This document shows positions 7,137-15,871 of a DNA stretch of 64,000 nt, piece after piece. Within the stretch, counting starts at the first letter, position 1. Every line of letters starts with the position of its first letter. The notes beneath the pieces are model-generated. The model searched no databases, was not told the DNA's origin, and was given only the letters and a program-made list of their open reading frames with translations. Position numbers and translations under genes: made by a program. Source of the stretch: Candidatus Rikenella faecigallinarum (GTDB taxonomy: Bacteria; Bacteroidota; Bacteroidia; Bacteroidales; Rikenellaceae). The stretch covers positions 1 to 64,000 of the forward strand of contig DXHL01000026.1 in NCBI GenBank assembly GCA_019113395.1, in the 5' to 3' direction.

Positions 7137-9689
7137 TTATAATGAGTAGGTTTGGGAGTCGCCGGCCGAGAGTTGTTTGGTCTTCGATTTGAGTCTCTTT
7201 TCTCCCACGACCAAACCTCCTGCGATGTTCAGCTCTCCGTGCAGCACCGTCAGAGTCGCTTCGCGGTCCGTAATGCGACATGTGCCCCAAGCGTAACCGT
7301 TGCTCCAGAAATAGGTGCCCGGACGGGCCGTCAGGTGCATCGTCCCCGTGACGCCCGAGTATTGGAACTCACTCCAGGCCAGCAGTGCAGCCCAGCTGGC
7401 CATCGAACGGGCGTAGTGGTGTCCGCATTCGGGTTCGCTGAAGGGGTTGCGTTTGGCGCCGTCGAAACGGTTGCGGATGGCCCGTATGCAGGTAAGGGCC
7501 TCGTCCTCCATCCCTTCGTAGAGCATTCCCGTTGCTGCGCAGTATTCAAACCCCGTCATCACCTCGGCAAAGTAGGGGAACGGTACCTCCAAGCGACCGT
7601 GCGGCCACGAACCCATCAGCAGACCCGCCTCGTTGCCCATGACATACGAACGCATGTTGTTGAAGTGGCGGCTGAAATCCGGCACGAAATTATATTTCAT
7701 AATGCTCTGCAGGGTGGTTTGGATGTGTTGCGGGTTGCCCAGATAGCCCAATCCGCAGATATGTGCCATATATTGCCCTACCAGTTGGTCTACAAGGCAC
7801 CCCTTGCCCAACTGAAAGTCGGGTATGGTTACGTCGGTACGGGTGGTGTCGATAAATTCGAAGGTTTCTGGGTCAGTAATCCAATGTTCGTAATATTCAC
7901 CGTTAAAGAGGTTTTCGTCCATCCAGCGGCTGCCCTGTTCGAACAGTGAGCGGCATTTTCGCGCGAAGGCCTTGTCGCCCATGGCTGTGGCCATCTCCTC
8001 CGCTGCACGAAGAGCACCCATGTACCAGAATCCCATCTGCGGGTTTGGCCCGAAGTAGTTGACATCCATCGTATTGTGCTGGCATCCCTCCATCACGCCA
8101 TCCTGGTTGCCGTCCCATCCCTTTTCAACCCAAGCGTAGGAGAGTACCCGTTTGACGGGCTCCCAGTAATCGGCTAGGAACTGGTTGTCGCCCGAGAGCT
8201 GCCATTCGCGGTAGACCTTCATAACGCAGCCCATCTGCCCGTCGGCTGCGGCAGCACCGCCCGCAGCAGCATCCGCCAGCGGCAGCGCAGCACGGAAATT
8301 CATCAGGCCGTCGGGACGGGTGGCGTAGTTGAATTCCACGTCGCGCATCGTGCGGGCCAGTTCGCCAAAGAGGAACGGAGTGGCTACCTCGTAGTTCCAT
8401 ACGTGGGTGCATGACCCCTGGCATGACCCAAAACGGTCCATAATCCCCTCCCATCCCATCAAGTGGCCGCTGGGCAGGCGGAAAACGGTTTGGGAACGCA
8501 GGGCGGAGAGGTTGAAGAGTGCGGCCTCTTTCATCACCTCGGGATAGCTGCTTTCGAGCAGCGAGCGTACGAAGAGCAGCGTCTCATTCTCCAGTTGCGG
8601 CAGTTGGGGCACGATTTTCCGTGCGGCATCCCATGCATCGAGGTATTGGGTGCTGTAGTAGTTGCCTACGACCGTGGGTGACCACGCCTTGCGATTGGGA
8701 AAGTTCCACGTCAGGTAGAAGGTGAATGTCTCGCTTTGGTGCGGTGCTATGGTCTTGGTCAGGGCCAGTGAGGCCATCGGGTCGGCCTCGGGTGCCATTT
8801 CACGCTCGGTCATCGTACCGTCATCGCTGAAATCGTCCCAAAAGTTCAGGATGGCGTTGTTCCAGGCGTCTGCTTTCGAGGAGGTGCGGTAGCTGACCGT
8901 TCCGACCGTATCGTCGGTGGTCAGCGCAATGGTTCCCCAGGCAGGGTCCTGCGGGTCCACTCCCTCGGAGTAGAGGTAGATGCCCTTCAGCCCGTCGCGC
9001 TCACGGTACTCGTTTTTGTTGCGGTCGGCACCCACGGGCACATAATCCCCCTTCCAGTCGTTGTAGAACTTACTGCCGTCCTTGCCCACAAAGTTGCGCA
9101 TCGAACCGCAAATGGAGACCGTAAGCGGTTTGTCGCTGCGGTTGGTCACCTCGTAGGCCAGCACGGCTACGGGCATGCCGCTGGCATCGGCATTGCCCGG
9201 TATCAGCGGATTGAATCCCTTAATACGTACCTCGGCAGGCAGTTGCGGGTCCGAGAGATTGACCTGTCCGAACGGGTAGGCTGCATCGAACGAGGCCTCG
9301 GCAAAACGCGGAAATCCGTGGTGATTGACCGGACGATCCTCGTAGTGCATATATTCCTGGCTGTAGAGCGGGCCTTCGAGCAGCGTGGTCGTCGAAGGTG
9401 CGCCTTCGGGTTTCATGTAAATGGCGAAAAAGGGAGCGTTGTTCCCCGTGGTCACGGTGCTGTACTTTTTGCCCGGGACGTTCATAATCTCCCAGTCGCG
9501 CAGTTCTCCGCGTCCGCCGAGCGAGACGTTTCCGGTGCCAATCCCTCCCAGTGGCAGGGCAATCTGGTAGAGGTGCTCCTGGTCGTAGTGTTTGAGTACG
9601 GGCCATTCGGAGGGTGTCCAAGCGGCAGTTGCGCATTGCAGCGTGCAGCCTAATGCGGCCAACAGGCTGATTCTTTGAATGGTATGCAT
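7137..9689 (-). CDS. GH116 family glycosidase (GBA2-type), secreted
   Basis: An 850-residue protein of glycoside hydrolase family 116, related to bile acid beta-glucosidase/GBA2 and archaeal beta-glucosidases. The signal peptide spans MHTIQRISLLAALGCTLQCATA. Family signatures: LPLGGIGTGNVSLGGRGELRDWEI near the N-terminus, SCTHVWNYEVATPFLFGELAR in the middle, and CQHNTMDVNYFGPNP, the His-Asn-Thr-x-Asp motif of the alpha/alpha-toroid active site. The start at 9689 is preferred over one at 9746 because the longer form would overlap the promoter and operator and lacks a signal peptide at its N-terminus. It is translated in an operon with the RbsD-like lipoprotein and controlled by twin operators. 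Members cleave beta-glucosides or beta-xylosides; the substrate is unknown. Confidence 0.9.
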   Translation of the reverse strand: MHTIQRISLLAALGCTLQCATAAWTPSEWPVLKHYDQEHLYQIALPLGGIGTGNVSLGGRGELRDWEIMNVPGKKYSTVTTGNNAPFFAIYMKPEGAPSTTTLLEGPLYSQEYMHYEDRPVNHHGFPRFAEASFDAAYPFGQVNLSDPQLPAEVRIKGFNPLIPGNADASGMPVAVLAYEVTNRSDKPLTVSICGSMRNFVGKDGSKFYNDWKGDYVPVGADRNKNEYRERDGLKGIYLYSEGVDPQDPAWGTIALTTDDTVGTVSYRTSSKADAWNNAILNFWDDFSDDGTMTEREMAPEADPMASLALTKTIAPHQSETFTFYLTWNFPNRKAWSPTVVGNYYSTQYLDAWDAARKIVPQLPQLENETLLFVRSLLESSYPEVMKEAALFNLSALRSQTVFRLPSGHLMGWEGIMDRFGSCQGSCTHVWNYEVATPFLFGELARTMRDVEFNYATRPDGLMNFRAALPLADAAAGGAAAADGQMGCVMKVYREWQLSGDNQFLADYWEPVKRVLSYAWVEKGWDGNQDGVMEGCQHNTMDVNYFGPNPQMGFWYMGALRAAEEMATAMGDKAFARKCRSLFEQGSRWMDENLFNGEYYEHWITDPETFEFIDTTRTDVTIPDFQLGKGCLVDQLVGQYMAHICGLGYLGNPQHIQTTLQSIMKYNFVPDFSRHFNNMRSYVMGNEAGLLMGSWPHGRLEVPFPYFAEVMTGFEYCAATGMLYEGMEDEALTCIRAIRNRFDGAKRNPFSEPECGHHYARSMASWAALLAWSEFQYSGVTGTMHLTARPGTYFWSNGYAWGTCRITDREATLTVLHGELNIAGGLVVGEKRLKSKTKQLSAGDSQTYSL

Positions 9690-9720
9690 GACGTGTTTGA
9701 GTTTGGTTTTTGATGCTTTC

Positions 9721-9742
9721 TTTTTGGAATAGTGTTCCAGAA
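9721..9742 (-). promoter_or_regulatory. Operator 1 for GH116 operon (GGAATAGTGTTCC)
   Basis: TTTTTGGAATAGTGTTCCAG holds an inverted repeat GGAA-N5-TTCC (9726-9738) directly downstream of the -7 box, covering the expected transcription start. It is near-identical to operator 2, centred 44 bp (about four helix turns) away. The arrangement suits repression by a dimeric or looped regulator; the regulator is not in the window. Confidence 0.65.
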
Positions 9743-9743
9743 G

Positions 9744-9751
9744 CAAAAGTA
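9744..9751 (-). promoter_or_regulatory. -7 box of GH116 operon (TACTTTTG)
   Basis: CAAAAGTA on the plus strand reads TACTTTTG on the minus strand, matching TAnnTTTG. It sits between the two operators, with operator 2 covering the -33 region. Confidence 0.6.
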
Positions 9752-9764
9752 GTGATAAATTTTA

Positions 9765-9786
9765 TTTTTGGAACAGTGTTTCAAAA
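9765..9786 (-). promoter_or_regulatory. Operator 2 for GH116 operon (GGAACAGTGTTTC)
   Basis: TTTTTGGAACAGTGTTTCAA repeats the operator 1 sequence with 3 differences and keeps the inverted repeat (GGAAC...GTTTC). It overlaps the -33 position of the promoter. Confidence 0.65.
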
Positions 9787-9911
9787 ATAAAAAAAAAAGA
9801 TTTACCTGTTCGATAGGGAAGGGGAAGTGTTGATGGCGATGGGAGAGGAGAGAACAGCGTGGAGGTTATGTGAATACAATCGGCAGGGTAGTGCGCAGAT
9901 AGGCGCATGAC
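9787..9911. other. Intergenic stretch, nothing recognised
   Basis: An A-run (9786-9798) and G-rich sequence between the GH116 operator and the tRNA terminator. I see no gene, hairpin or repeat in it. Confidence 0.5.
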
Positions 9912-9950
9912 AAAAAAGAGGTGTCAATCAGTTCTGATTGACACCTCTTT
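9912..9950 (-). terminator. Terminator of tRNA-Met
   Basis: A perfect 16-bp stem (9915-9930 with 9935-9950, loop GTTC) is followed on the minus strand by a T-run (A6 at 9912-9917 on plus). It starts 3 nt after the tRNA discriminator base. Confidence 0.95.
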
Positions 9951-9952
9951 CG

Positions 9953-10026
9953 TAGCGAGAGAGAGACTTGAACTCTCGACCTCATGATTATGAATCATGC
10001 GCTCTAACCAGCTGAGCTACCTCGCC
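9953..10026 (-). tRNA. tRNA-Met (CAT), probably elongator
   Basis: A complete 74-nt cloverleaf on the minus strand: acceptor GGCGAGG/TCTCGCT with G-U pairs at 1-72 and 7-66, D-arm GCTC...GAGC, anticodon stem CATGA/TCATG with loop TTCATAA, and T-arm GAGAG-TTCAAGT-CTCTC. The anticodon is CAT. The G1-U72 pair and the lack of three G-C pairs in the anticodon stem argue against the initiator. A tRNA-Ile2 (modified CAT) cannot be fully excluded. CCA is not encoded. Confidence 0.95.
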
Positions 10027-10069
10027 AAAATATATCGTATGTGATGAATATCCCCTTTCGAAGACGGTG

Positions 10070-10100
10070 CAAAGGTAACGATTCGTTCCGAAATTCCAAA
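10070..10100 (-). promoter_or_regulatory. tRNA-Met promoter (TTTG-N19-TACCTTTG)
   Basis: On the minus strand TTTG (10097-10100) and TACCTTTG (10070-10077) are exactly 19 bases apart, identical in layout to the rho promoter. Transcription should start about 37 nt before the tRNA. Confidence 0.8.
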
Positions 10101-10205
10101 GGGTCGGAGGAGTTTTTGTGTGTTTTTTTGTTGGGGAGCGTTTTCTCTGCGGCCTTCGGAGGGTGTTTTGTGTTGGTTTCCAACAGCTACGGCACGCGCC
10201 AAGGC

Positions 10206-11132
10206 CTAATAAGCCATCCTCCATATCAGATACCACGACGAACGGGCTATCTCCATCAGTTTCGGATAGTTAATCTTGTCGGCTGTGTCGTTGGGCGTAT
10301 TGTAGTCGGGATGTCCGTCGGTGTGGAACCACACGATTGGAATCCCGTTCCGCCCGAAGGAGATATTGTCGCTGCCGCCAAGCGTGCGGTCGCTCGGGCG
10401 GTAGTCGGCTTCGAGCAGTGTCAGCCCGCAGGCGCGCAGCGACTCCTCGTACCAAGTACGCAAATGCGGCTGCGATGCGGTATAAAAGTAGCGAAACAGC
10501 CCCGGACGGGATTCATCGGTATTGCGGCCCACCATGTCGAAGTTGATGTAGTACGCCACCGCAGAGGTATCCCGGCCCAGCGTCTTGACGTAGTGTCGCG
10601 ACCCCCAAAGTCCGCGCTCTTCGCCATCCCAAAAGGCAAAAACAACGCTCTGTTGCGGTTGAACGCCTGCCGCCTGTGCTGCCCGAGCCAACTCGAGCAG
10701 CACAACCGTTCCGCTGGCGTTGTCGTCCGCGCCGTGATAGACAGCCCCATTTTTGGTTCCCTCGTGGTCGAAGTGTGCTCCGACCACAATACACCGTGTC
10801 GTATCTTTTCCCGGAACGGTGACCAAGATATTACACAGCGATTGTCCTTGCCGTCCTGTAAAACGCTGTTCACGGATAGAGGCGCCGTAGCCCATCTGTT
10901 CCAGTTCCGAACGGATATATTGCGCTGTAATCGCTCCTTCGAGTGAGCCTGCCAGCCGTCCGCCCATCACGTCCGAAGCCAGAAAGCGAAGCGAGGCCTC
11001 GGCAGTCTGTCGGCTCATCGCCTCCAGCCCGCGGCGAAGGGCATTGCGGGAGGCGGCATCGGCCTCCGAAACGTGAACGATAAGGAGGCAGCATGCCGCT
11101 ACATACCCGAAGATTCGGAAAGAAAGTCTCAT
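10206..11132 (-). CDS. M28-family zinc aminopeptidase, secreted
   Basis: A 308-residue exported peptidase: signal peptide ending near SEADA, then the M28 fold. The metal ligands are visible as GAHFDHEG (His, Asp), GADDNASG (bridging Asp), DGEERGL (catalytic Glu pair), INFDMVGR (Asp) and the C-terminal FHTDGHPDYNTPNDTAD (His). Family members are di-zinc exopeptidases; glutaminyl cyclases share the fold but I see nothing favouring that here. It is the last gene of a minus-strand series and starts 43 nt after the OstA-like gene, so it may be co-transcribed with it. Its end lies 106 bp from the tRNA promoter. Confidence 0.9.
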   Translation of the reverse strand: MRLSFRIFGYVAACCLLIVHVSEADAASRNALRRGLEAMSRQTAEASLRFLASDVMGGRLAGSLEGAITAQYIRSELEQMGYGASIREQRFTGRQGQSLCNILVTVPGKDTTRCIVVGAHFDHEGTKNGAVYHGADDNASGTVVLLELARAAQAAGVQPQQSVVFAFWDGEERGLWGSRHYVKTLGRDTSAVAYYINFDMVGRNTDESRPGLFRYFYTASQPHLRTWYEESLRACGLTLLEADYRPSDRTLGGSDNISFGRNGIPIVWFHTDGHPDYNTPNDTADKINYPKLMEIARSSWYLIWRMAY

Positions 11133-11175
11133 GGTGCAGAAAATAAGGTCGTTAGTACAAAAGGGGAAAAGCCTC

Positions 11176-13425
11176 TTAGTAGAGCAGGTCGAAACTGCCG
11201 AGCTGTTCGACCCGATATTCGTCCAACAATTCGTTGCGGTCGCGCCAACCCTCTTTCAGCAGCACTTCGCGAGCCTTGGTGAAACGCTCTTCAATCGGGA
11301 ACTGCGGTTGGGCATATCCATCAACCGTGTAACGAACAGAGGGGCGTACCGAACGGGTCGTTATATCATATCGACTCTGGGGTCGTCGTTCGGGCGACCA
11401 GCTGAAACCGGGCAGCCGTTGGGGTTGGTTGGCCGGAATCTTGTTAATCGGGTCCACGTGCCAGTTACTTTGCCCGCCTCCGTTCAGGCGTACCGGTTCC
11501 TGGTCTTCGAAATCGATGGTCAGGCTGGCGCACGTCAATACCAGGAATTCAATCGGGGGTTGAAGGCTGTCTTCGCTGCGGTAGTAGTAGGTGGTCACAT
11601 TACCAGTCATAATGGCCCGATTGATTTCGTTGTTGCGGAACCAGGTCTGCAACAGACGGCCTTCGGTCTGATTAAAGAGGCTGTCGGTTTGGGGTACCTT
11701 TTGGGTCAGGAAGGGGGAACCGATAAACTCGGCATAGTCCAGTTCCTCGTTGCGGCTGTAGAGGTCGATGCGGTCAGCCGTCAGTTGGCTTTCGCCGTTC
11801 CACAGGATGGGGCGGCCGAAAAGGGTGCCCATGGAGTCCACACTGTAAACGGTCAGGGAATCGCAGACCCCCTGCATATCACTGCGCCACATGCGGACGT
11901 TGTGCTGTCCGCGAACGACGCGTTCCATCGTGTCCTTGTCGGCTTGTACACTGTCCGCTGGGAGTGTCGGGACACTCAGGCTGTCCACAGCCGAAGGAGA
12001 GAGCTGTGTGGAGTCCGGAGCCACAGGAAGAGGCGGCTCCTCGACCCCAATCATCGAGCGGCGCATGACGGAATCTGCCGCGATTGAATCTTGCTCAAGC
12101 CGGTTCGTAGTCAGAACGGTCGTGTCCGTCACCATGACCGTCGTATCCCCGGGCACCGGTGTGAGGCTGTCGGTCGGTAATGGGCTCATGGGAACTGCGG
12201 GAGTCTCCATGCGCGTACTGTCATTCCCGCCGGCCAGCGAATCCTGGGCGGAAGGGGAAACAGTCTGTTGCGGGCGCGGCTTCGACATGCCCGGAGGGTA
12301 ACTGTCGAAGAAAATCGTATCGGCACGAGCAAAGGCAGAGTCCGGCCTGAGCGGTGTTGCCGGCTGTGGTGCAGGAGCGAGTGAATCACCCGCCACAAGG
12401 GTCGGACGGGGAACCGTCGCGGTGTCTGCGGAGGAAGCGTTTGCCACCGTATCATAAAGAATCACCGCCGGCTGCCGCGTAAGCATCCCTTTTTTCAGCG
12501 AATCGTTGTAGTAGCCGTAATCCCCCAGGCCAATCGCCCGCTGTATTGTATCCAGAATCTGGATATTGCTGCGCAGGGTCACCCGACGGATGGCACTCTC
12601 GTAGTCCATCGTGTCGGCCCAGAACTCCTGGTCGGGAGTCATGGCATAAGCATCGTGCGTAAAGTGGTAGGTCTCGGTGGCACGCACATAATTTCCGCGG
12701 TCGGCCGTCAGAAAGTCACGGTCCTGGTCCCAGATGTATGCCTTGCTGAGGAACGTTACGATTTCCTGGTTGAAATCGTAACGAACCGAGTCGGTACGAA
12801 TCCGGTAGTTGTCATTGCGCATGGCCACATGACCCACGAACGTAATGGTCGATGAGTCGCCGTTAAAGAAGCCTCGGTCGGACTCCATCAGGTTGTCCCG
12901 CTGCGTAATGACCGCCCCCTCCTTGTAGGCCCCGATGTTGGTTTGGGAGTTGAACTCCATGTAGTTGAACACCCACATGGTGGCATCGCCGTTCACCACC
13001 TTCAGCAGGGGCGAGTAGACTTCGGCGATGTTGGTATGTCCGTTGTAGCTGGCGCGGTCGCCGTAGATGTAGGTCGAGTCCTTGTTAATCACCACATTGC
13101 CGAAACACTCCATACGGTATTCGTCGTAGCGTTTGGCGCTGTCGCACTGGATGAAGGTCCCGTTGTGGTGGAAGATGACGTTTCCGATAAGGTAGAGAGC
13201 CGTATCCTGCGGGTTCCGTTTGGTCATCAGGTCGCCGTAGTAGTCCACCGTAGCGGTCTGTTGCGTATCGGTTGTTTGTGAGGTGCCTGTGGTGCGCTGT
13301 GCGGTCGGTGGCAGTTGAGCCTGTGGGGCACTCGAAAGGGTCGGTTGCCCGGCGTACAACAGAAACGGAGCCAGAAACAGCAACGGAAATATCCAGCGTC
13401 GATATGCGGAGTGGCGTGGAGTCAT
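11176..13425 (-). CDS. OstA/LptA-like envelope protein
   Basis: A 749-residue exported protein with an N-terminal signal peptide and an OstA-like region (about 60-300) made of repeating short beta-strand segments (GNVIFHHNGTFIQCDSAKRY, GHVAMRNDNYRIRTDSVRYDF), as in the beta-jellyroll proteins that carry LPS across the periplasm. A low-complexity Pro/Ser/Thr/Asp linker (about 330-500) separates this from a C-terminal part with further OstA-like strands (SQLTADRIDLYSRNEELDYAEF). This two-part form is common in Bacteroidota. A role in LPS transport is inferred. It follows surA closely on the same strand (36 nt), which fits outer-membrane biogenesis. Confidence 0.82.
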   Translation of the reverse strand: MTPRHSAYRRWIFPLLFLAPFLLYAGQPTLSSAPQAQLPPTAQRTTGTSQTTDTQQTATVDYYGDLMTKRNPQDTALYLIGNVIFHHNGTFIQCDSAKRYDEYRMECFGNVVINKDSTYIYGDRASYNGHTNIAEVYSPLLKVVNGDATMWVFNYMEFNSQTNIGAYKEGAVITQRDNLMESDRGFFNGDSSTITFVGHVAMRNDNYRIRTDSVRYDFNQEIVTFLSKAYIWDQDRDFLTADRGNYVRATETYHFTHDAYAMTPDQEFWADTMDYESAIRRVTLRSNIQILDTIQRAIGLGDYGYYNDSLKKGMLTRQPAVILYDTVANASSADTATVPRPTLVAGDSLAPAPQPATPLRPDSAFARADTIFFDSYPPGMSKPRPQQTVSPSAQDSLAGGNDSTRMETPAVPMSPLPTDSLTPVPGDTTVMVTDTTVLTTNRLEQDSIAADSVMRRSMIGVEEPPLPVAPDSTQLSPSAVDSLSVPTLPADSVQADKDTMERVVRGQHNVRMWRSDMQGVCDSLTVYSVDSMGTLFGRPILWNGESQLTADRIDLYSRNEELDYAEFIGSPFLTQKVPQTDSLFNQTEGRLLQTWFRNNEINRAIMTGNVTTYYYRSEDSLQPPIEFLVLTCASLTIDFEDQEPVRLNGGGQSNWHVDPINKIPANQPQRLPGFSWSPERRPQSRYDITTRSVRPSVRYTVDGYAQPQFPIEERFTKAREVLLKEGWRDRNELLDEYRVEQLGSFDLLY

Positions 13426-13461
13426 GCGGGGAACAGAGGAGAAGTGGTTCGGAGGTGCGGG

Positions 13462-14904
13462 TTACTTTTTGAGCCAGTTGTATTCAAAGCCGTAATCCCT
13501 GTATTCCGGAGCAATCCAGATATACATCTTGGAGATGGTCTCTTTCATCCATTTTTCGAGTTCCCGATTTTGTTTGTCCTGAAGGGCAAAATCGGCAATA
13601 ATCTCATAATCTTCCGAGAGGCTGGCGTGATGGCTCGGTATCACCTCGTTGAGCCGCACGATTTTGTAGACCGTACTGCCGGTGTTCATGTCGATGGCTT
13701 CGTAGGGCTCGGAGAGCTCTCCCACCTCCAGTTTCGAGAGCGGGATATAATCCTGCGGGTCGAGGTTGTCGAGCATAAACTTCGAGGAGGCATATTTCGT
13801 GTCGAAATATTGTTTGGCGGCACGGCTGTTGAATACGGTACCGCCGTTTTTGTTGGTCTCCTTGTCCATGGAGTAGGTCGCTACCGCCTCGTCAAAAGCC
13901 TTTTTGTCGCTACCGATGGCTTTGGCCAGGCTGTCGAGCAGCGCCATCTCCTTCTCGGTCTCTTCGACGGTGAAAGTCGGTTTGAGGAGAATCTGGCGGA
14001 AATGAACCATATTGCCCTTGAGCGAGAGCAACTCTACAATATGATAGCCGTATTCGGTTTCAATGATTTCAGATACTTTGCCCGGCTTGAGCGTCTCGAG
14101 AGCTTCGACAATCGGATAGACCAACTGGTTGATGTCGCCGGGGCCCCATTCGCCGCCGTTTCGGGCAGTTCCTGGGTCCATGGAGTAGAGGCGTGCCAAT
14201 GCTCCGAGGTTCTCTCCGTTCAGGATGCGTTCGCGGAACTCGAGCAGCTGTTGCCGCACTTCGAATTTGCGCTCTTCGGTTTCGGGCGGGAAACGCACAA
14301 TCTGCGCATAGACATACTGTTCGGGAACCATCTCCAGCGAGTCGGTCGGCAGTTTGTCGAAAAAGGCGGCCACCTCCGGATAGGTGATATTGACCTTCTG
14401 CATCACGTTGCTCTGCATGATGTTGGCGAGCTGCATGTCTTCGGCCTGCTTCTTGAGGTCGTCCTTGATGGCGTAGACCTCTTTGCGGTATTTCTTTTCG
14501 AGTGCCTTGACCGAACCGGCCTCGGTAATCATTTGTTGAATCTGGTGTTCGATTTGTGTGTCGAGGCCGCCGCCGAGGTCTTTGTTGAGGGAGTCGGCAC
14601 GAGCCTGTTCGGCCAGCACCTTTTGCAGCAACAGCGTCTCAAAGGCTTCGTCCCGAGCGGGTCTGCCGCTCAGAATACCTTGTTGGCGGCGCAGCCGGAG
14701 CACCTCTTCCGTGGTCTGTTCGATGTCGGAGAGCAGGATATGGCTGTAACCCACAATGGCCGCTACTTCATCGGCAATGTATTCCGGTCTGGGGTCATCG
14801 GGTTGGGGCAGGGAGTCCACCGGTACGGCGCGGAGGGTAAGGCTGCATGTCAGCATCAGGGTGGCGCTTACGGTCAGCAGACGAAGGGTAGTGGAACGGC
14901 TCAT
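13462..14904 (-). CDS. SurA-like periplasmic peptidyl-prolyl isomerase
   Basis: A 480-residue periplasmic chaperone: signal peptide, SurA N-terminal helical domain (about 40-180, ending in EVAAFFDKLPTDSL), a first parvulin domain (about 190-290, with NGGEWGPGDINQLVYPIVEAL and GYHIVELLS) and a second, more divergent one (about 292-415, NKNGGTVFNSRAAKQYF). This is the domain order of SurA, which escorts outer-membrane beta-barrels. It sits between a SurA_N-like lipoprotein (28 nt upstream) and the OstA-like gene, a recurrent Bacteroidota envelope-biogenesis arrangement. Confidence 0.9.
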   Translation of the reverse strand: MSRSTTLRLLTVSATLMLTCSLTLRAVPVDSLPQPDDPRPEYIADEVAAIVGYSHILLSDIEQTTEEVLRLRRQQGILSGRPARDEAFETLLLQKVLAEQARADSLNKDLGGGLDTQIEHQIQQMITEAGSVKALEKKYRKEVYAIKDDLKKQAEDMQLANIMQSNVMQKVNITYPEVAAFFDKLPTDSLEMVPEQYVYAQIVRFPPETEERKFEVRQQLLEFRERILNGENLGALARLYSMDPGTARNGGEWGPGDINQLVYPIVEALETLKPGKVSEIIETEYGYHIVELLSLKGNMVHFRQILLKPTFTVEETEKEMALLDSLAKAIGSDKKAFDEAVATYSMDKETNKNGGTVFNSRAAKQYFDTKYASSKFMLDNLDPQDYIPLSKLEVGELSEPYEAIDMNTGSTVYKIVRLNEVIPSHHASLSEDYEIIADFALQDKQNRELEKWMKETISKMYIWIAPEYRDYGFEYNWLKK

Positions 14905-14932
14905 GGATATCTGTCGGGTCGTGAATGGGTGA

Positions 14933-15805
14933 TTACTGGTTCAAGTGTATTTCAAACTGCTTTTGGCTCTGTGCAGCACGATAGAGGCTGTCTTCCAAGG
15001 TATTCAGCAGTGTTTGGCGTCGTTTGTTGAGGATGATTTTCCGGATGTTGGCGGTTTCGCGTTCCATGGGGGAGTAGTCTCCCGTGGGGCGGTAGGCGTC
15101 GATAACCATCATGTATTTGTACTGGTCGTCCTCGACGTCGTAGTACTTGCGGGTGCGCAGAAAATCGTCGAAATTGCTCTGCGAAAAGGGAATATGCCGT
15201 ACGACAGTGCTGAAATCGGTCCACTCCGTACTGAAGTCGTTCGTGAGGTACTGGTTTTTCTGGCAGATGTTCAGGAAATCGTTGCGGTCTGTTTCGCGTT
15301 CGGAGCGGAACATCTCTTCGAGTTTTCGGCTTTGCCGCAGGCCCGAGGGGAGACGCACGATGCGCGCCTTGACAATGGGGCCAGCCAGACGGAACGTGTT
15401 TCGGTTATCGTCGTAATAGGTGCGGATTTGTTCGGTGGTCACCGTGGTGTCGAGGCGTTCGGCCATCCACTCCTGTTCGTATTGGTAGGTGACCAGGGAA
15501 CTGCGGTACTGGGCGACCATCTCTTCGATTTCGTCGCTGTGGCCCGAGAGGGCCGCTTCGGCCGCTGCGGTTTTAATCTCCTTGCGGACCCAGTTGTCTA
15601 CCAGCGATTGCAGGGCGGCAAGGCTGTCCTGCGGGGGCAGTCCGGGGTCGATAAGTCGGGTCAGGTCGTTGGCGTAGAGTTCGTGTTCGCCGACACGGGC
15701 CAGGACTTCCCCTTTGTCTTCGGTGTAGAGGTTGAGTTGGTTGCATCCGATGGTGAGCAGGCTCAGGGCCGGCAGGAGAAACCATCGCAGGGTATGGTGT
15801 TTCAC
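14933..15805 (-). CDS. SurA_N-like lipoprotein (parvulin-like, degenerate)
   Basis: A 290-residue lipoprotein (signal ending TIGC, Cys21). After EVLARVGEHELYANDLTRL, the typical opening of SurA/PpiD-type chaperones, comes a helical segment, then KARIVRLPSGLRQ where a parvulin domain would begin; the usual parvulin G-G-x-x-G motif is missing, so catalytic isomerase activity is doubtful. It heads the surA/OstA-like cluster. I infer an outer-membrane folding accessory. The start at 15805 gives a clean lipoprotein signal. Confidence 0.75.
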   Translation of the reverse strand: MKHHTLRWFLLPALSLLTIGCNQLNLYTEDKGEVLARVGEHELYANDLTRLIDPGLPPQDSLAALQSLVDNWVRKEIKTAAAEAALSGHSDEIEEMVAQYRSSLVTYQYEQEWMAERLDTTVTTEQIRTYYDDNRNTFRLAGPIVKARIVRLPSGLRQSRKLEEMFRSERETDRNDFLNICQKNQYLTNDFSTEWTDFSTVVRHIPFSQSNFDDFLRTRKYYDVEDDQYKYMMVIDAYRPTGDYSPMERETANIRKIILNKRRQTLLNTLEDSLYRAAQSQKQFEIHLNQ

Positions 15806-15871
15806 GGTAGAGTCGTCAGAGGTTTCGTTATGATGCTAACGAACAAAAGTAACGATTCTTTTGTGAACGCC

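Noticed and set aside
9988-10236. Short frame across tRNA-Met
   Set aside because: It translates the tRNA and its promoter; the cloverleaf explains the sequence.
13315-15030. 571-codon plus-strand frame
   Set aside because: Lies opposite SurA and its neighbours; no recognisable domain or start context.
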